64,000 bases of DNA from assembly GCA_002633005.1 (NCBI GenBank), contig NMRA01000503.1, positions 248,001 through 312,000 on the forward strand. The letters run 5' to 3'. The translations under genes were made by a program, and so were the position numbers. The stretch comes from Phoronis australis (lineage: Eukaryota > Phoronida > Phoronidae). Below, one piece after another: positions 31,850-43,400 of this stretch. Within the stretch, counting starts at the first letter, position 1; every line of letters starts with the position of its first letter. The notes under the pieces were generated by a model that searched no databases, was not told the origin of the DNA, and saw nothing but the letters and a program-made list of their open reading frames with translations.

Positions 31850-34033
31850 TTACAAGCTAAGCTTTTGATATTGTTGATAATTTAGATATAAAAGAAATCC
31901 GTTGATGACATATGTTCCTATGCACACAAGGCAGAAGTCTTTGAGTTTGACGAACAGTATATAAGCCAGGTAGATGGAACCGATGATTGACAAGACAGAC
32001 ATATAATATCGCAGGTAAACGGCGAGTGGGTGTGAAACCATACCTGTAGAAGATGAAAACTTGTTATTAGAGAACTTGCAAGAATTCATTTAATTAATTG
32101 CTCTACAGCGACGAATAACAATGCAGCGTCGGGTGTCTCATAGTATTATTAATGCAACTGAGTACCTACAATTTATTTCATTTGACTAACCTATGGTCTT
32201 GATTTTTTGCTCATCAAAATATTCTGTTTCAAATAGACTAAAGATTACAGTGAACTTAGTTTTCGATTATATGATGACCGGAACATGAGCCTACATTTTC
32301 CTGCACTTTCGTTAATTTAAACAGTCAGCAGATCTTGAACTGAAGAAATGTTACCTAGTAAAATATTTGCAGAAGCTACAACGTAACATACTGTGTACTA
32401 CTGTAAGCATGGGTTAGACGGAATCCATTCAGTGTCGGAGACAAAAACTTACCAAGAAGAAGCATACTACTGTAGAAGATAATCCCAATGATGCTGTTTG
32501 GTTGGTTCATTACGTTTTTCTCCCCAAATAAGTATCGTGCCACTCCAAAACCGTTGCTGTATCTTCAATCAAAGGGTAAAGTAAAAACGTTGATGTATGC
32601 GTTATATAGCAAACGATATTTTCACTCGGTACAGCTATTGGTGGTAACAGTGCTCCATTGTGTAGAAGTAAGAATCTCGCGAAAACCCAAGATGACGCAA
32701 GAAATTGTTATAAATTTCAGAAGAAGAATGTGCTCCCACTAGCATTTCTCGTGTGTTTCTTGCGTCTACGGTACGCAACCCAGTGCCTGGTTGCACTAAA
32801 ACAGTCCCAAATAGGGACTCAACTAAGGTCCCTAAATCTTTTACAAATTTGTGTCGTTCTTTACTCACAGATATAACCTTTTTCTATCATTTTATCTTTA
32901 TAATGAGCTACTCTTTGACTAATGACATTTTCTAACAGTATAACTAAAATCTGAGTCCTTAATTCAATGAAAATAAATAGGGATTTAGTCCTTAAATTAA
33001 GGGCTTTACGTGAAAAGATCCCTACTTATTTTCAACAATAATATTATTGAGAATTCAACATAAAATTCACTCGACTCGCTTAGCATCAAAGCCAAGAATT
33101 GGCTTAGTCATGGGACTAAAACAGCATAAGAAAGGACTATCAGTGTTTTCACAAGTCCACAAATACGCATCAGATTTAGGGACCTTAGTTGAGTCCCCAT
33201 TTGGCACCGTTTCATGCAACCGGGCACAGAACGCCACTATGCAGCTTCAAAACGTGCAGGACGATAAACGTAGTGCGTCACTGGACTTTGCCGTTTGGGG
33301 AGGAGGGGGCAAATGATAGTTTTGCCCAATTTGCTCCTGCTTTGAACGAAATATTTCTTACTAGCTAGATTGTTTGCATTTTTCACAATATTTGCCCGAG
33401 TCTAGGGTCAATTATACTCACTGCTTACTACACTACTTACATCAGTGCTTATAAAGCATTTGAGTCAAAATTTTGGCTTCTAACATTGAACACCGGCTAT
33501 AGGATTGGGTACATAACAGACGCTAAAGTATCGATAAACATGAGAAAATGACGGGAAATGACTGACTGGGATACCGATGGAAGCCTAGTAGGCTATTATA
33601 GTAGATCGAGAGCAATGTTGACACCATTGTTGAGCAATGATTACAGCTAAATCAACGAATCCTAAATTTTGAGATCGGTCTGGGAATTTATATAATCTTC
33701 GAAAAGTGTCGTTTGTGAAACGTTCCAAGAATATTACTTATGCAATCTCTTTCGATCTCTGATCAGAAGCCAGTGCTTGAACACACCAGTAGCCTACCCC
33801 TTGTTAAGCTTGTGAAACAAGTACAGTTTGATCGACGATACACGGTGCAATGACAGCTGCATACAGGTAAACACTTACTCCGACGTCAACACTCTTGAGC
33901 AACTCATGTGTTCGTTGAAATCACAGGCGGCGACATATGCTGGGTCCTTGGTTTTTCTCACTTTCACGTAGACGGAGTAAGAGGAGACGAAAATACCCAA
34001 GGCACAAATAACCGTATGGTTCTCTACGACCAT
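31850..34033 (-). CDS. VKORC1: Vitamin K epoxide reductase (VKORC1/VKORC1L1 type), 3 exons, 152 aa
   Basis: Exons on the minus strand are 34033-33879, 32562-32453 and 32043-31850; 459 nt in all, all GT-AG. The enzyme sits in the ER membrane and reduces vitamin K epoxide and quinone, supporting gamma-glutamyl carboxylation. The loop cysteines are Cys37 and Cys45 ([12 protein letters not shown], same spacing as human Cys43/Cys51). Exon 2 encodes [12 protein letters not shown] and [12 protein letters not shown], matching the human NQSNSIFG segment. Exon 3 has a membrane segment ([16 protein letters not shown]) and the redox centre Cys126-Leu-Val-Cys129, then GTYVIN where human VKORC1 has TTYAIN; the Tyr of the warfarin-contact motif is kept. 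The Val of TYV is more like VKORC1L1, so this may represent the pre-duplication gene. The middle exon is 110 bp, the same length as human exon 2. No in-frame ATG lies between Met1 and the upstream stop. Confidence 0.94.
32775..33245. repeat. Foldback element in VKORC1 intron 1
   Basis: The arm 32775-32855 contains GGGACTCAACTAAGGTCCCT and pairs with 33165-33245 containing AGGGACCTTAGTTGAGTCCC. Outer words (GTTGCACTAAAAC and TTTCATGCAACC) are also inverted. An inner pair, TAGGGATTTAGTCC and AAAAGATCCCTA, is weaker. It is a non-autonomous hairpin-type repeat with no coding capacity. Confidence 0.85.
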
Positions 34034-34189
34034 GTCGGCGTCAGGGGCTGATTCTGATGAACTGTTGGAAATGGATACAGAAATTGATGCCTCTCAACCA
34101 ATCGCAACAGCCTCAAGTTACCGTATTTCGTATAATATATGCCCAGCTCAGAGTTTCGACGAGCGGGAAAACATTACACCTCAATAAAA
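34034..34189. promoter_or_regulatory. Probable VKORC1 promoter, possibly bidirectional
   Basis: This is the 156-bp stretch upstream of the VKORC1 start codon. If the small exon at 34190-34208 is real, both genes would share it. I see TATAATATAT at about 34130-34140 but no other clear element. Confidence 0.35.
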
Positions 34190-34208
34190 ATGGCTAAAAA
34201 GTGTGCAT
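34190..34208 (+). CDS. Candidate short first exon (LIM-type N-terminus), divergent from VKORC1
   Basis: An ATG in good context (AAAAATGG) opens six codons reading MAKKCA and is followed at once by a consensus donor T|GTAAGTA, phase 1. LASP-type LIM proteins begin with a very similar run (Met-x-Lys-Lys-Cys-Ala before the next zinc-binding Cys), and a phase-1 T would allow Ser or Cys next. I could not find the second exon in this window. With only six residues this may be chance. Confidence 0.25.
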
Positions 34209-35443
34209 GTAAGTAATTTCTGTTTTTTTTTCTTCCAAACTTATCACTTGCTTACGCGCTCACAATGATTAATCGCAACTCTTGAGAAGCATTGGCGTCT
34301 ATATCATGCGAAGTGAGATTAAGAAAGACCGGTAATTAACGGTATATACCAGGCTGTGGTCACGTCATATTTAAAAATCTCGTAGAATAATCATCTCAGT
34401 TTCAAATGAGACTGTGGACCTGCCTACTTAGAGCATGTCTTCTAGGCGTTTTCCCTCACCCCTTTAAGATGGGTAGGTCGGTAGATAAAACATTTTTCCA
34501 CATTTAATTGTTAGAAAGCTCTCATTCTTGTTGTAAAAATACCAATTTCTCTACTACAGTTGAAATATACGTTCTTCCAGAATGCAATTGAAATGTTTCG
34601 AGTTGCTCACAAATTTTACAATCTAATCTAGTTTGCGTTCTATCGAAGGGTTCATACAAAGAAAGTTGTCAAAGGGTACTTAAAAATTCTTATCCTAAGT
34701 CCAACCATAGAATTTTTCTTATATGGGAAAGTTTTATACTTCCGTCGCTTACTGCCACTCATCTCGATTGGCTGAAAAAAATACCAGCGGTTCACCCTCC
34801 TTGTACACCTATTTCCGGCTAATCGCGTGCGCTCATCTTCTGTGCAAACTCAAATGATAGCCATCAACTCTATAAGAGTACGAGCGCAGTCTAATCAAGG
34901 AAAGTAAGATAGTTGCGTTGCATATTGTGTTGTGAAACGTTGAAATCACAGATACACTTCGTCAATAATAGTACACGAACGATAGCAGGAAAAAAAACAA
35001 GGAATTGTTTTGTTTCTTTCTTCATGCAAACGAAGTCGACCAATGTTAATGAATAAATACAACAACGAAATACATTTCGAATTAAATACTAGGAGACCTT
35101 CAAACGATTTCTGACCGCTATCAAGAAAGCCCAGCCCCTATAAACTAGAAAACATAAAACAATAATTCTACAACATATATCTGGATTAAAATATTTAAAA
35201 TAGTGCAATATAGATGTAGATTCAGGATATCAGAGTATGAGTGGTTTCATTCGTCTAGAACATCTATGCTACTAAATCGGGGTCGCTTTGAACGGAATAA
35301 TCTTTCAGTGGAATCCCATTTTTTTTTCGTCAACTTACATACATGGTCTCAAGAAAAAGGCACAACGTACGCGCTGTCAGTGGGATTAACACTATCAGTC
35401 CCAGGGACGACTGAGTTAAATTCCACTAGTGTCCACCAAGGAC

Positions 35444-35563
35444 TTTGGCGGATCCAGGGAGGAGGTGAAGGGGTCCGGACCCCCCTTTTTCCCTGTGATA
35501 TCAAATCTAGAATTTTCAAATTGTTGACTTGGCCTGTTGGACACCCTTTTTAAAAATCCTTGA
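35444..35563 (+). mobile_element. GGATCCAGG MITE, truncated copy 2
   Basis: It shares GGATCCAGG, GGGGTCCGGA and ATCAAATCTAGAATTTTCAA with the copy at 18211-18370. The right end (CCTGGATCCGCCCC) is missing; sequence runs into the other MITE family at about 35569. Confidence 0.8.
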
Positions 35564-35568
35564 TAGAA

Positions 35569-35772
35569 CGAGCCCCCATTTGGCGAAGTGGGCAAAAAGG
35601 TCCAGAGAAACAAAAGTTCGAGAAAACGAGACAAACGTCCACTGAAAAGGCACAGACGCACAGTGAAGGTGGTACCCCGTTTTTTTTTAGTCCTCACGCT
35701 TATTTTGCCAGCAAAAGGTCCACATCGCCAGAAATTTGAACCCCGCCATGTTAAAGGCTGGGTGCGCGCATG
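35569..35772 (+). mobile_element. CATGCGCGCACCCAG MITE, copy B, left end lost
   Basis: It begins inside the family at CGAGCCCCCATTTGGCGAAG and runs to the complete right end GGCTGGGTGCGCGCATG. The left TIR is replaced by the GGATCCAGG element, so the two families are joined head to tail here. Confidence 0.88.
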
Positions 35773-36956
35773 AACTGTGTTGAGTTACCGCAGAGTATTG
35801 TACTGAAGAGATTTGCAACAATAACTGATAACTATACGCCAGCCAGGTGAGTCACATTACCATGATTACAGTCGTAGGTGAACTCATTTCAAGAAGCAGT
35901 GACCAGAACCACGCCACTACCAGGTGTAGCGACCTTTAAGTGAAACTCGCAAAAACTCATTTCATCATCCAAGTCTTACCTGTAGTTTTGACAACTGAAT
36001 ACACCACAGCGATCCAAGCGATCAAAAATGTCTGATGGCCAACTTAGCGAGGGAAAAAAGACCTTTAATCTGAACGACAAAAGACCCGGATCTTTGTATC
36101 TCGATTATTACAGCACAGTGTATCCAAGTGCATTGACCTGAATGTATAAGTAGTCATGTTATTGTTCCGTGGCTACCTCGAACGGTGTTTACAAATCGCA
36201 GCCCCGCCAAATGCGCCAGACTCTTTACCTGTCTGATCGCCAGCAACCGCCACTAACATCTCGTAACAAGTGTCGCTGAGACTGAATTGAAACCCAATTG
36301 CCGAAACCAGCAGATTAACAAGACTATTTGAAAAATGTAATGTCTCATCTTTAAAATGTTTACAAATTAAATGACGAATATTGATCTGACCTGGTGCAAA
36401 CATAAGGAAAAGTCAAAAACGACGCGATTAGTTTAGTCGGTTTATACTAGGACCAATTTCAAATATTTATGCGATGATTTTCATGCCGTTAGAACTGAAA
36501 CACATTAGGTATTCAAAAGAAAAGCGAAAACTATAAACGCATCTTTTTGAAAACACTTCATCCTGGGTAATTTTTTGAAACGCCGATTTCATTCAACTCG
36601 TGCCAGTTAACGTCATGCAACTCTTAAGAAACGCTGGCCGGGTATCAGTGGTTGAATTAACTTGTGTGGGCGAATTTTTTTGGCAACACGAAGATGTGTT
36701 TTGGCGGATCTAGAATGTAGAAGTAGGGCAACACGTTTTCGAAGAAAAACGCCCACATAGACCCTATATTCTCCATGCCTATGCCTTCTTTGGTCGTTTC
36801 TGTAGGGGCATCTGGCTCTCCTGTCAACCCTCAATCCACCTATGAAAACGTATTTAGTGTTTTGGGTTATGTAAGCGTATTCGTGATGACGTACAAAACG
36901 ACACGAAAACGATACTCGTGAATAAAAAGTTTGAAAACGCGAACAAAACGTTGCGA

Positions 36957-38141
36957 TTTTGAAACGAGGCAGCCATCCCGGCCTCTGGAAAAAGCAAAAA
37001 AGATATCCCACTATGTCATTTTAAGTCTTTCGCGAAGATTTGTCCTTCAAATAGTAGTGTGATCGCCCACATCGCTGCATCCTAGCTAGATTCACCAGTG
37101 GTCTCATTCATGCCAGGCGCTATGTCCCAATCAAGATGAAACCGGAACTAGGCCCGGTACCCTCCAGCTTTAGTGCCTGTGTTCAGTAGTGTAGCGGAGC
37201 ATAGAAGCACGTGCACTGGACGAATTACATTACCTTTTTCATTTTTAATAAAAAGACATTAACCTTTCGCTCGGTCATTTGACTAGAAAAAACTCCCTGG
37301 AAAGCGAGGTCAGAACTTCAGTTTTAAAACATAAGGTTGGTGAAACCGTAGAAAAATTCAAAAAATTTTGTAACTTCGGAACATTATTTTCGGAATGGCC
37401 AATCTGATTCAAACGAAACTTTATGGCAATATATTTTATGAGCTATTCTCCAGACATCTGCTTAGAATTGTTACTAAAATGTTCCACTTTTACGTGAGGG
37501 GCTATGAGAGAATGGGACTTGTGGGATTTTTCTAAAAATTCAAAACTTACATGAAACAAAATACGAAATTATTATTTAGAAGAAATATGACGCAGTTTTT
37601 CAGATTCCGCCCTGAGCCTCTATATCCGAAAAGAAATTCTTCCACTTTAGTTTACTGATACTGTTACTGAGTTATATACTATAGATTCGTAGATATTTGG
37701 CTAAACGTATGGACTTGACCATAAGGTTCCACAGTCTTGATCCTGAACACACACTTCTCGGCGTGTCACAAACCAGCCATATCCATTTAAAGGGTACTAA
37801 ACCCGGCTTCGGCCTATTAAAAGATATTGGAAACGACTTTCTTATACTGAAAAGTGGCCCTGCGGAAGCATGATGAACGACACTCGGAATTCCGTGTGTG
37901 TGGGCATCAGTGCGCATGCCTTGGTCGTAAGCATACCGATCACATCGCTACCACGTGCACACGCTTTTATGCACTGTACTTGTTTGAGATTCAGCCACTG
38001 GATCGGGGTTCCCTTGATTTTGTTTACTTTTGGCGATCACTACCAGTTTTAATAAATTGCAACTATTCAAGTCAAAGGTGGTCGTCATAGGCCTACTACG
38101 TAACAGTAAACTGAATGGGTTTCCCAGATTTCAACCGATGA
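36957..38141 (+). repeat. Tandem 1.19-kb duplication, left copy
   Basis: It begins TTTTGAAACGAGGCAGCCAT and ends TTTCAACCGATGA. The right copy at 38143-39344 is about 97 percent identical by eye. It has an ACTAAACCCGGCTTCGG segment related to the ACTAAACCC family. The small open frame at 37854-38090 is present in both copies but shows no domain. Confidence 0.93.
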
Positions 38142-38142
38142 N
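38142..38142. other. Single N at the duplication joint
   Basis: One unknown base lies exactly between the two 1.19-kb copies, which suggests a contig or haplotype joint and not a sequenced junction. Confidence 0.95.
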
Positions 38143-39344
38143 TTTTGAAACGAGGCAGCCATCCCGGCCTCTGGAAAAAGCAAAAAAGATATCCCACTAT
38201 GTCATTTTAAGTCTTTCGCGAAGATTTGTCCTTCAAATAGTAGTGTGATCGCCCACATCGCTGCATCCTAGCTAGATTCACCAGTGGTCTCATTCATGCC
38301 AAGCGCTATGTCCCAATCAAGATGAAACCGGAACTAGACCCGGTACCCTCCAGCTTTAGTGCCTGTGTTCAGTAGTGTAGCGGAGCATAGAAGCACGTGC
38401 ACTGGACGAATTACATTACTTTTTTCATTTTTAATAAAAAGACATTAACCTTTCGCTCGGTCATTTGACTAGAAAAAACTCCCTGGAAAGCGAGGTCAGA
38501 ACTTCAGTTTTAAAATATAAGGTTGGTGAAACCGTAGAAAAATTCAAAAAATTTTGCAACTTCGGAACATTATTTTGGGAATGGCCAATCTGATTCCAAC
38601 GAAACTTTATGGCAATATATTTTATGGCAATATATTTTATGAGCTAATCTCCAGACAACTGTTTAGAATTGTTACTAAAATGTTCCACTTTTACGTGAGG
38701 GGCCATGAGAGAATGGGACTTGTGGGATTTTTCTAAAAATTCAAAACTTACATGAAACAAAATACGAAATTATTATTTAGAAAAAAAATATGACGCAGTT
38801 TTTCAGATTCCGCCCTGAGCATCTATATCCGAAAAGAAATTCTTCCACTTTAGATTACTGATACTGTTACTGAATTATATACTATAGATTCGTAGATATT
38901 TGGCTAAACGTATGGACTTGACGATAAGGTTCCACAGTCTTGATCCTGAACACACACTTCTCGGCGTGTCACAAACCAGCCATATCCATTAAAAGGATAC
39001 TAAACCCGGCTTCGGCCTATTAAAAGATATTGGAAACGACTTTCTTATACTGAAAAGTGGCCCTGTGGAAGCATGATGAAGGACACTCGGAATTCCGTGT
39101 GTGTGGGCATCAGTGCGCATGCCTTGGTCGTAAGCATACCGATCACATCGCTACCACGTGCACACGCTTTTATGCACTGTACTTGTTCGAGATTCAGCCA
39201 CTGGATCGGGGTTCCCTTGATTTTGTTTACTTTTGGCGATCACTACCAGTTTTAATAAATTGCAACTATTCAAGTCAAAGGTGGTCGTCATAGGCCTCCT
39301 ACGTAACAGTCAACTGAATGGGTTTCCCAGATTTCAACCGATGA
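38143..39344 (+). repeat. Tandem 1.19-kb duplication, right copy
   Basis: It differs from the left copy by scattered substitutions, an extra direct repeat of about 15-17 bp (GGCAATATATTTTAT twice near 38610-38640) and a longer A-run near 38785. It ends at GATGA, 39344, where unique sequence starts. Confidence 0.93.
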
Positions 39345-40488
39345 GAATGACTGAATGTAATGACGTCGTTTCATTACTTTAACCAATTATTGAGAAGCCA
39401 TGTTAAACAAATCAACAGTGCTACTTGTGAAAGAGTGTAAACTTTTACTTGAATCCTGCTCAAGTGGGACGCCATTAAGTTAACACACGAGGTGACAGAA
39501 CGAGGAATGGTTGAAATCACCAAAACAAGGTTTAGTATGCTACGCATTTAAGGAAGGTGTCTTTTAACACAATCTTCTGTGAAGGGCCTAAGGGTTAGGG
39601 AAATTGCAAAAGGGTCAACTTCTTCAGAAGGGTTTCAAATTCCCTGCCGTGATGTAACTTAGCTGTTGGGATTAAAAACTAAACAGCGGGATTAGGGATT
39701 AGGCCTATGCCATGGGAACAAACCTCCACCATTACAAAATGGTGACCTACCTTTCATAGAAGCTTCCTACAAATGAGTCACTTTTAATCATGCTAATTCC
39801 AAAAAGGATGGGCTTTTATCGTGGGTATTCTAACTTCCCAGCAGCGCCCCCTCGTCTAAATAGTGGAGCACTTCCCCCCGAACAATCTTGCACGGTCTCT
39901 GTTGCATTCCATTTGAAATCGGAGCTGCTGCTTACTAGGTTTGTCGTCATGAAAAAAAAAATACAAATAAAACCATGCAGATACAGCCCCAAAGTCAGTC
40001 CTCATTGCCCACAAGCTTGTAGTGATCTCGAACACGTGCCCGAAACATCCATTTCGTAACGGTTGATTGACCAACAGGCTTGTCGGTTGTTACCATACAG
40101 CAAACAAAGAACAACAAATACTGACTAAATATACTGAATCATAAACACCACATGTTTATAAATTGTATATATTTAACTAGCGTTCCATTCATATACGTTT
40201 TCCTTGAAGCGGAAATAATCATGTTTCGAAAAAAATACATCTTGGTGGGCATATGCACTGGCAAATTGCGCCCGGCCTCTATAATAATATAATACCCTGG
40301 TTTTCTACAGGTAAAATCCCGAAGGTTGATGTTTCTTGCATTGGGAACACTTTAAAGTGGTAAGACCTATCTCACATCTCTATGCAACGTGTCACACTCA
40401 GTGTAAATACTATGTACGCACAATGTCAGCATTGGCTTATTTAGTAAATGCGTGACAAGTGCGTTTCCGTATTCTAGCCCCTTACGTC
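39345..40488. other. Intergenic DNA downstream of the P450 gene
   Basis: I see no gene. Part of it (nearest 40488) will be the 3' UTR of the minus-strand P450. The frames at 39790-40074 on both strands show no domain. Confidence 0.5.
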
Positions 40489-43400
40489 TTAACGCTGTAC
40501 AAAGCAAATCTCGAAGTCGTATGGAGAGTACGTAATTCCTAACTTCCCATCGGTTCGTGGTAGCTCAGCGCCACCTGGCAGCTGGATATCAAAATTTTGT
40601 AAAATTGAAGTTGTGAAAAGAAATAGCTCCATTTTCGCCAAAGACTTTCCAATGCACGACCGTGGACCTGAAATCAAACAGAGGGCGGAATTTGTTAATG
40701 GCTAGCGACGATGTCTATGAAAAAAAATACGAAGACGTGCCACAGATATGCGACAAACAAATTGAAGTCAATAGCCAAAATGCGAATCATCCAAAAGCTG
40801 TTACATTGGAAAGCCCGTGAAGGGCATTTCTTTTCTCAGGAAACACCACGAGACAAATGTCTTGAAGCCATATTTGGAGTAAGTAAAACACGTGTTTAAA
40901 ATTTTACTAGAGATTGTAGATCAAATTTAGGGGTCACCAAGTACGATCTTGGACAAGAAACCCTTCTACCCGGTACATAAAACACAATGTATTCGAGAAC
41001 GGAATAATTGACACTAGTCTTGACTAGTTTCTCACAAAAGTAGAATGAAAAATGCTTAAAATAATTTCGAGTCCGATTACGAGTACAAAGTTTAAACCCC
41101 AGCACCTGATAATTTCATCAGACCAATCATCTCCGGGATTTTTCCCCGTCTAACATGCTTCAGCAACAACCTCGTTTTGGGATTTCTTGCAATTTCCACC
41201 GGCACCAGTCGATTTTCAGACCGATTCGACCAGTGCAGCACCCATTGGTCTCGATAAAAGGTTTTTCATTATTTTTGGGAGGGGAGCGTTTCCGGCTGAT
41301 ATCTAGATAACCAATTGATAGATTTCAAAAGAACTGAACACAGAGGCACGCGACGGCACTGCTCCGGGTCCAGTTAATTTTCGGGCGAACTCATCCACTG
41401 CAGCACTACCTAGTGTTCATTTTGTCCAGCTGTCCTGTTGTCCAGTGGTCTGCTAGTTATTGCAAAAGTCCCTGGTCGTACTTTGATGAAATTTGGCACT
41501 GATAATGGTGCATGCGTTGTAGGCCATGGGGCGGTACTTTTCAGTATTTTTGGGGAAGAGCGTTTCCTGGTAGAGAACTCACTGACAGATTTCAACGAAG
41601 CTTTAACACTGAAATATGTGATGGCAAATGTGGTGGTACCAGCCGATTTTCGGGCGAATTTGACTTGTACTGCAGCAGCAAACCCCAAGCGGCCTTTCCA
41701 TTTTGGAAATGATGGCAGCTACCCGCCAAGTTCGAGTGCATCAAGTAAGTGCTATGTCCGTTATATCATTTTGTGTCTATCTTTGTATCTGCCAAAGTTC
41801 ATGACTGTTCTTAACAGAAAGAAGTAGACTAGACCTGATGATTTTTGGATGCCAAGTGCTGTGTCCCTTTGTGGCATGTCTTATATGTTGAAACTGTTCA
41901 TTTTTGAACCTTTTGATTTGTCGCTTGTTTTAAAAGGTAACATTTTGTCCTACACTTTTTGTCAAATCTGACTATTGCAACTACCACTTGTGGTCAAATC
42001 TTCTCTTTGTATCTTACATGAAATTGATAAGCATTAGAAACATCCATTTCATGTGATCTGTGGGCGCATATCAAGTCTTCGCATTGCTCTTGTTGCTCTT
42101 CGAATTACAACTCGTGCCATTTTAGTGGGAATTGAAGTTACGTTTTTCCGTATTTGCGATACAACCATTACAACACTGACATTGCGCAGCGCTCCGTCAG
42201 TACAGGTACTGAATAAATGGTCCCAACTACTTACCAAGCCCAAAAGGAATAAAGTGCTCTGGTAAGAAGAATTTATCCTCATTGTCTAAAAATCGAACGG
42301 GGTCGAAAACATGTGGGTCCCTCCACAGTTTAGGGTCAAAGTTCACCGCTCCGAAGTTCTGCACAATCGATGTACCCTTGGGTATGGTGTATCCTCTTAG
42401 TTCGACTTCTTCTGCTGTGCAGTGCATCATTCCTATGTTTCCAACTTTCCCCATCCGCTGACACTAGAAATACATAAACACAGTAAATCTTTGGGTATGC
42501 CTATCAGTCATAAACGATTTAGTCAAAACAGTACTTGACACAACGTTTATACAAACAAAACTTTATTTCCAACAGAACTTTTCTTATAACATTATATTTC
42601 CATCAGGCAATTTTAGCTCTGCAAACAATAAAATCGTTAGGTAATTCGTATACCTCCGCAAGCATTGCTTGACAGAAATTCAAGTTGGGTTTATCATTCA
42701 TCGATGGCGGTCTGTCTGGGCCGACAACAGTGAGAATCTCGTCACGTGCCTTTTGGCAGACTTCAGGATGTCTAAGCATAAATAACATTATCCAACGTAG
42801 ATCTGTCTGTGTTGATTCCGTTCCTCCAATAAAAAGTTCCGTGAGAACTTTCAGCATTTGTTTATCTATAACGAGAAAGTTTGTATCATTTTCACATTCA
42901 AAACGTAATACTTTTTACAAAAACGTAATGTTAACGAAGAAGAGAAATAACGATTGTAATAGCTAGATCCGTATGTGCTTTCAGTTTAATAAACCACTCT
43001 CCAAATAAATAAAAAAAATCATAATTTTAAAGGATATCTTTTTGAAAAGCTTAGAAATAGACTCTGAAACAAACGAACAACATAATGTTCACTCTACCAA
43101 GATCAGACTGGATGACACTACCTTCACCTCAAATGTCGCACCGAAGATTACGATTAGACAGTAGCAGTGGTGTGTTAACGGAAATAATTATATAGCGAAG
43201 AAATCAACTGAACAGTGTTGCAATATTCTCCAGTCGGATTCACGAAGTCATATGCAGGGCTTGCCCAAAGATCCGGACATTTATCGGCTCGGTGTCGCTG
43301 GGAATTTTCTCTGGCAGTTCCCACACAGAAGACATACAACACGCCCTTTCATATGAACACTGGCGTAGCTAGCCATGGGGGCACAACGGGTCCATACTCC

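Larger units (their letters stand above)
34210..36956. other. Intergenic DNA with MITE pair; no gene supported
   Basis: Contains the two MITE copies at 35444-35772. The part 36600-36956 is rich in AAAACG/CGTTTT words in both orientations (for example ACAAAACGACACGAAAACG), like the subterminal repeats of a non-autonomous DNA transposon; the 132-codon minus frame across it has no domain. The frame at 35203-35553 runs into MITE sequence and is not a gene. Confidence 0.5.

Noticed and set aside
36613-37011. 132-codon minus-strand frame rich in Arg
   Set aside because: It covers AAAACG/CGTTTT repeat words and the start of the tandem duplication; no domain or splice context.
41438-41827. 129-codon plus-strand frame
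   Set aside because: It lies in P450 intron 4 over a diverged internal repeat and shows no family resemblance.
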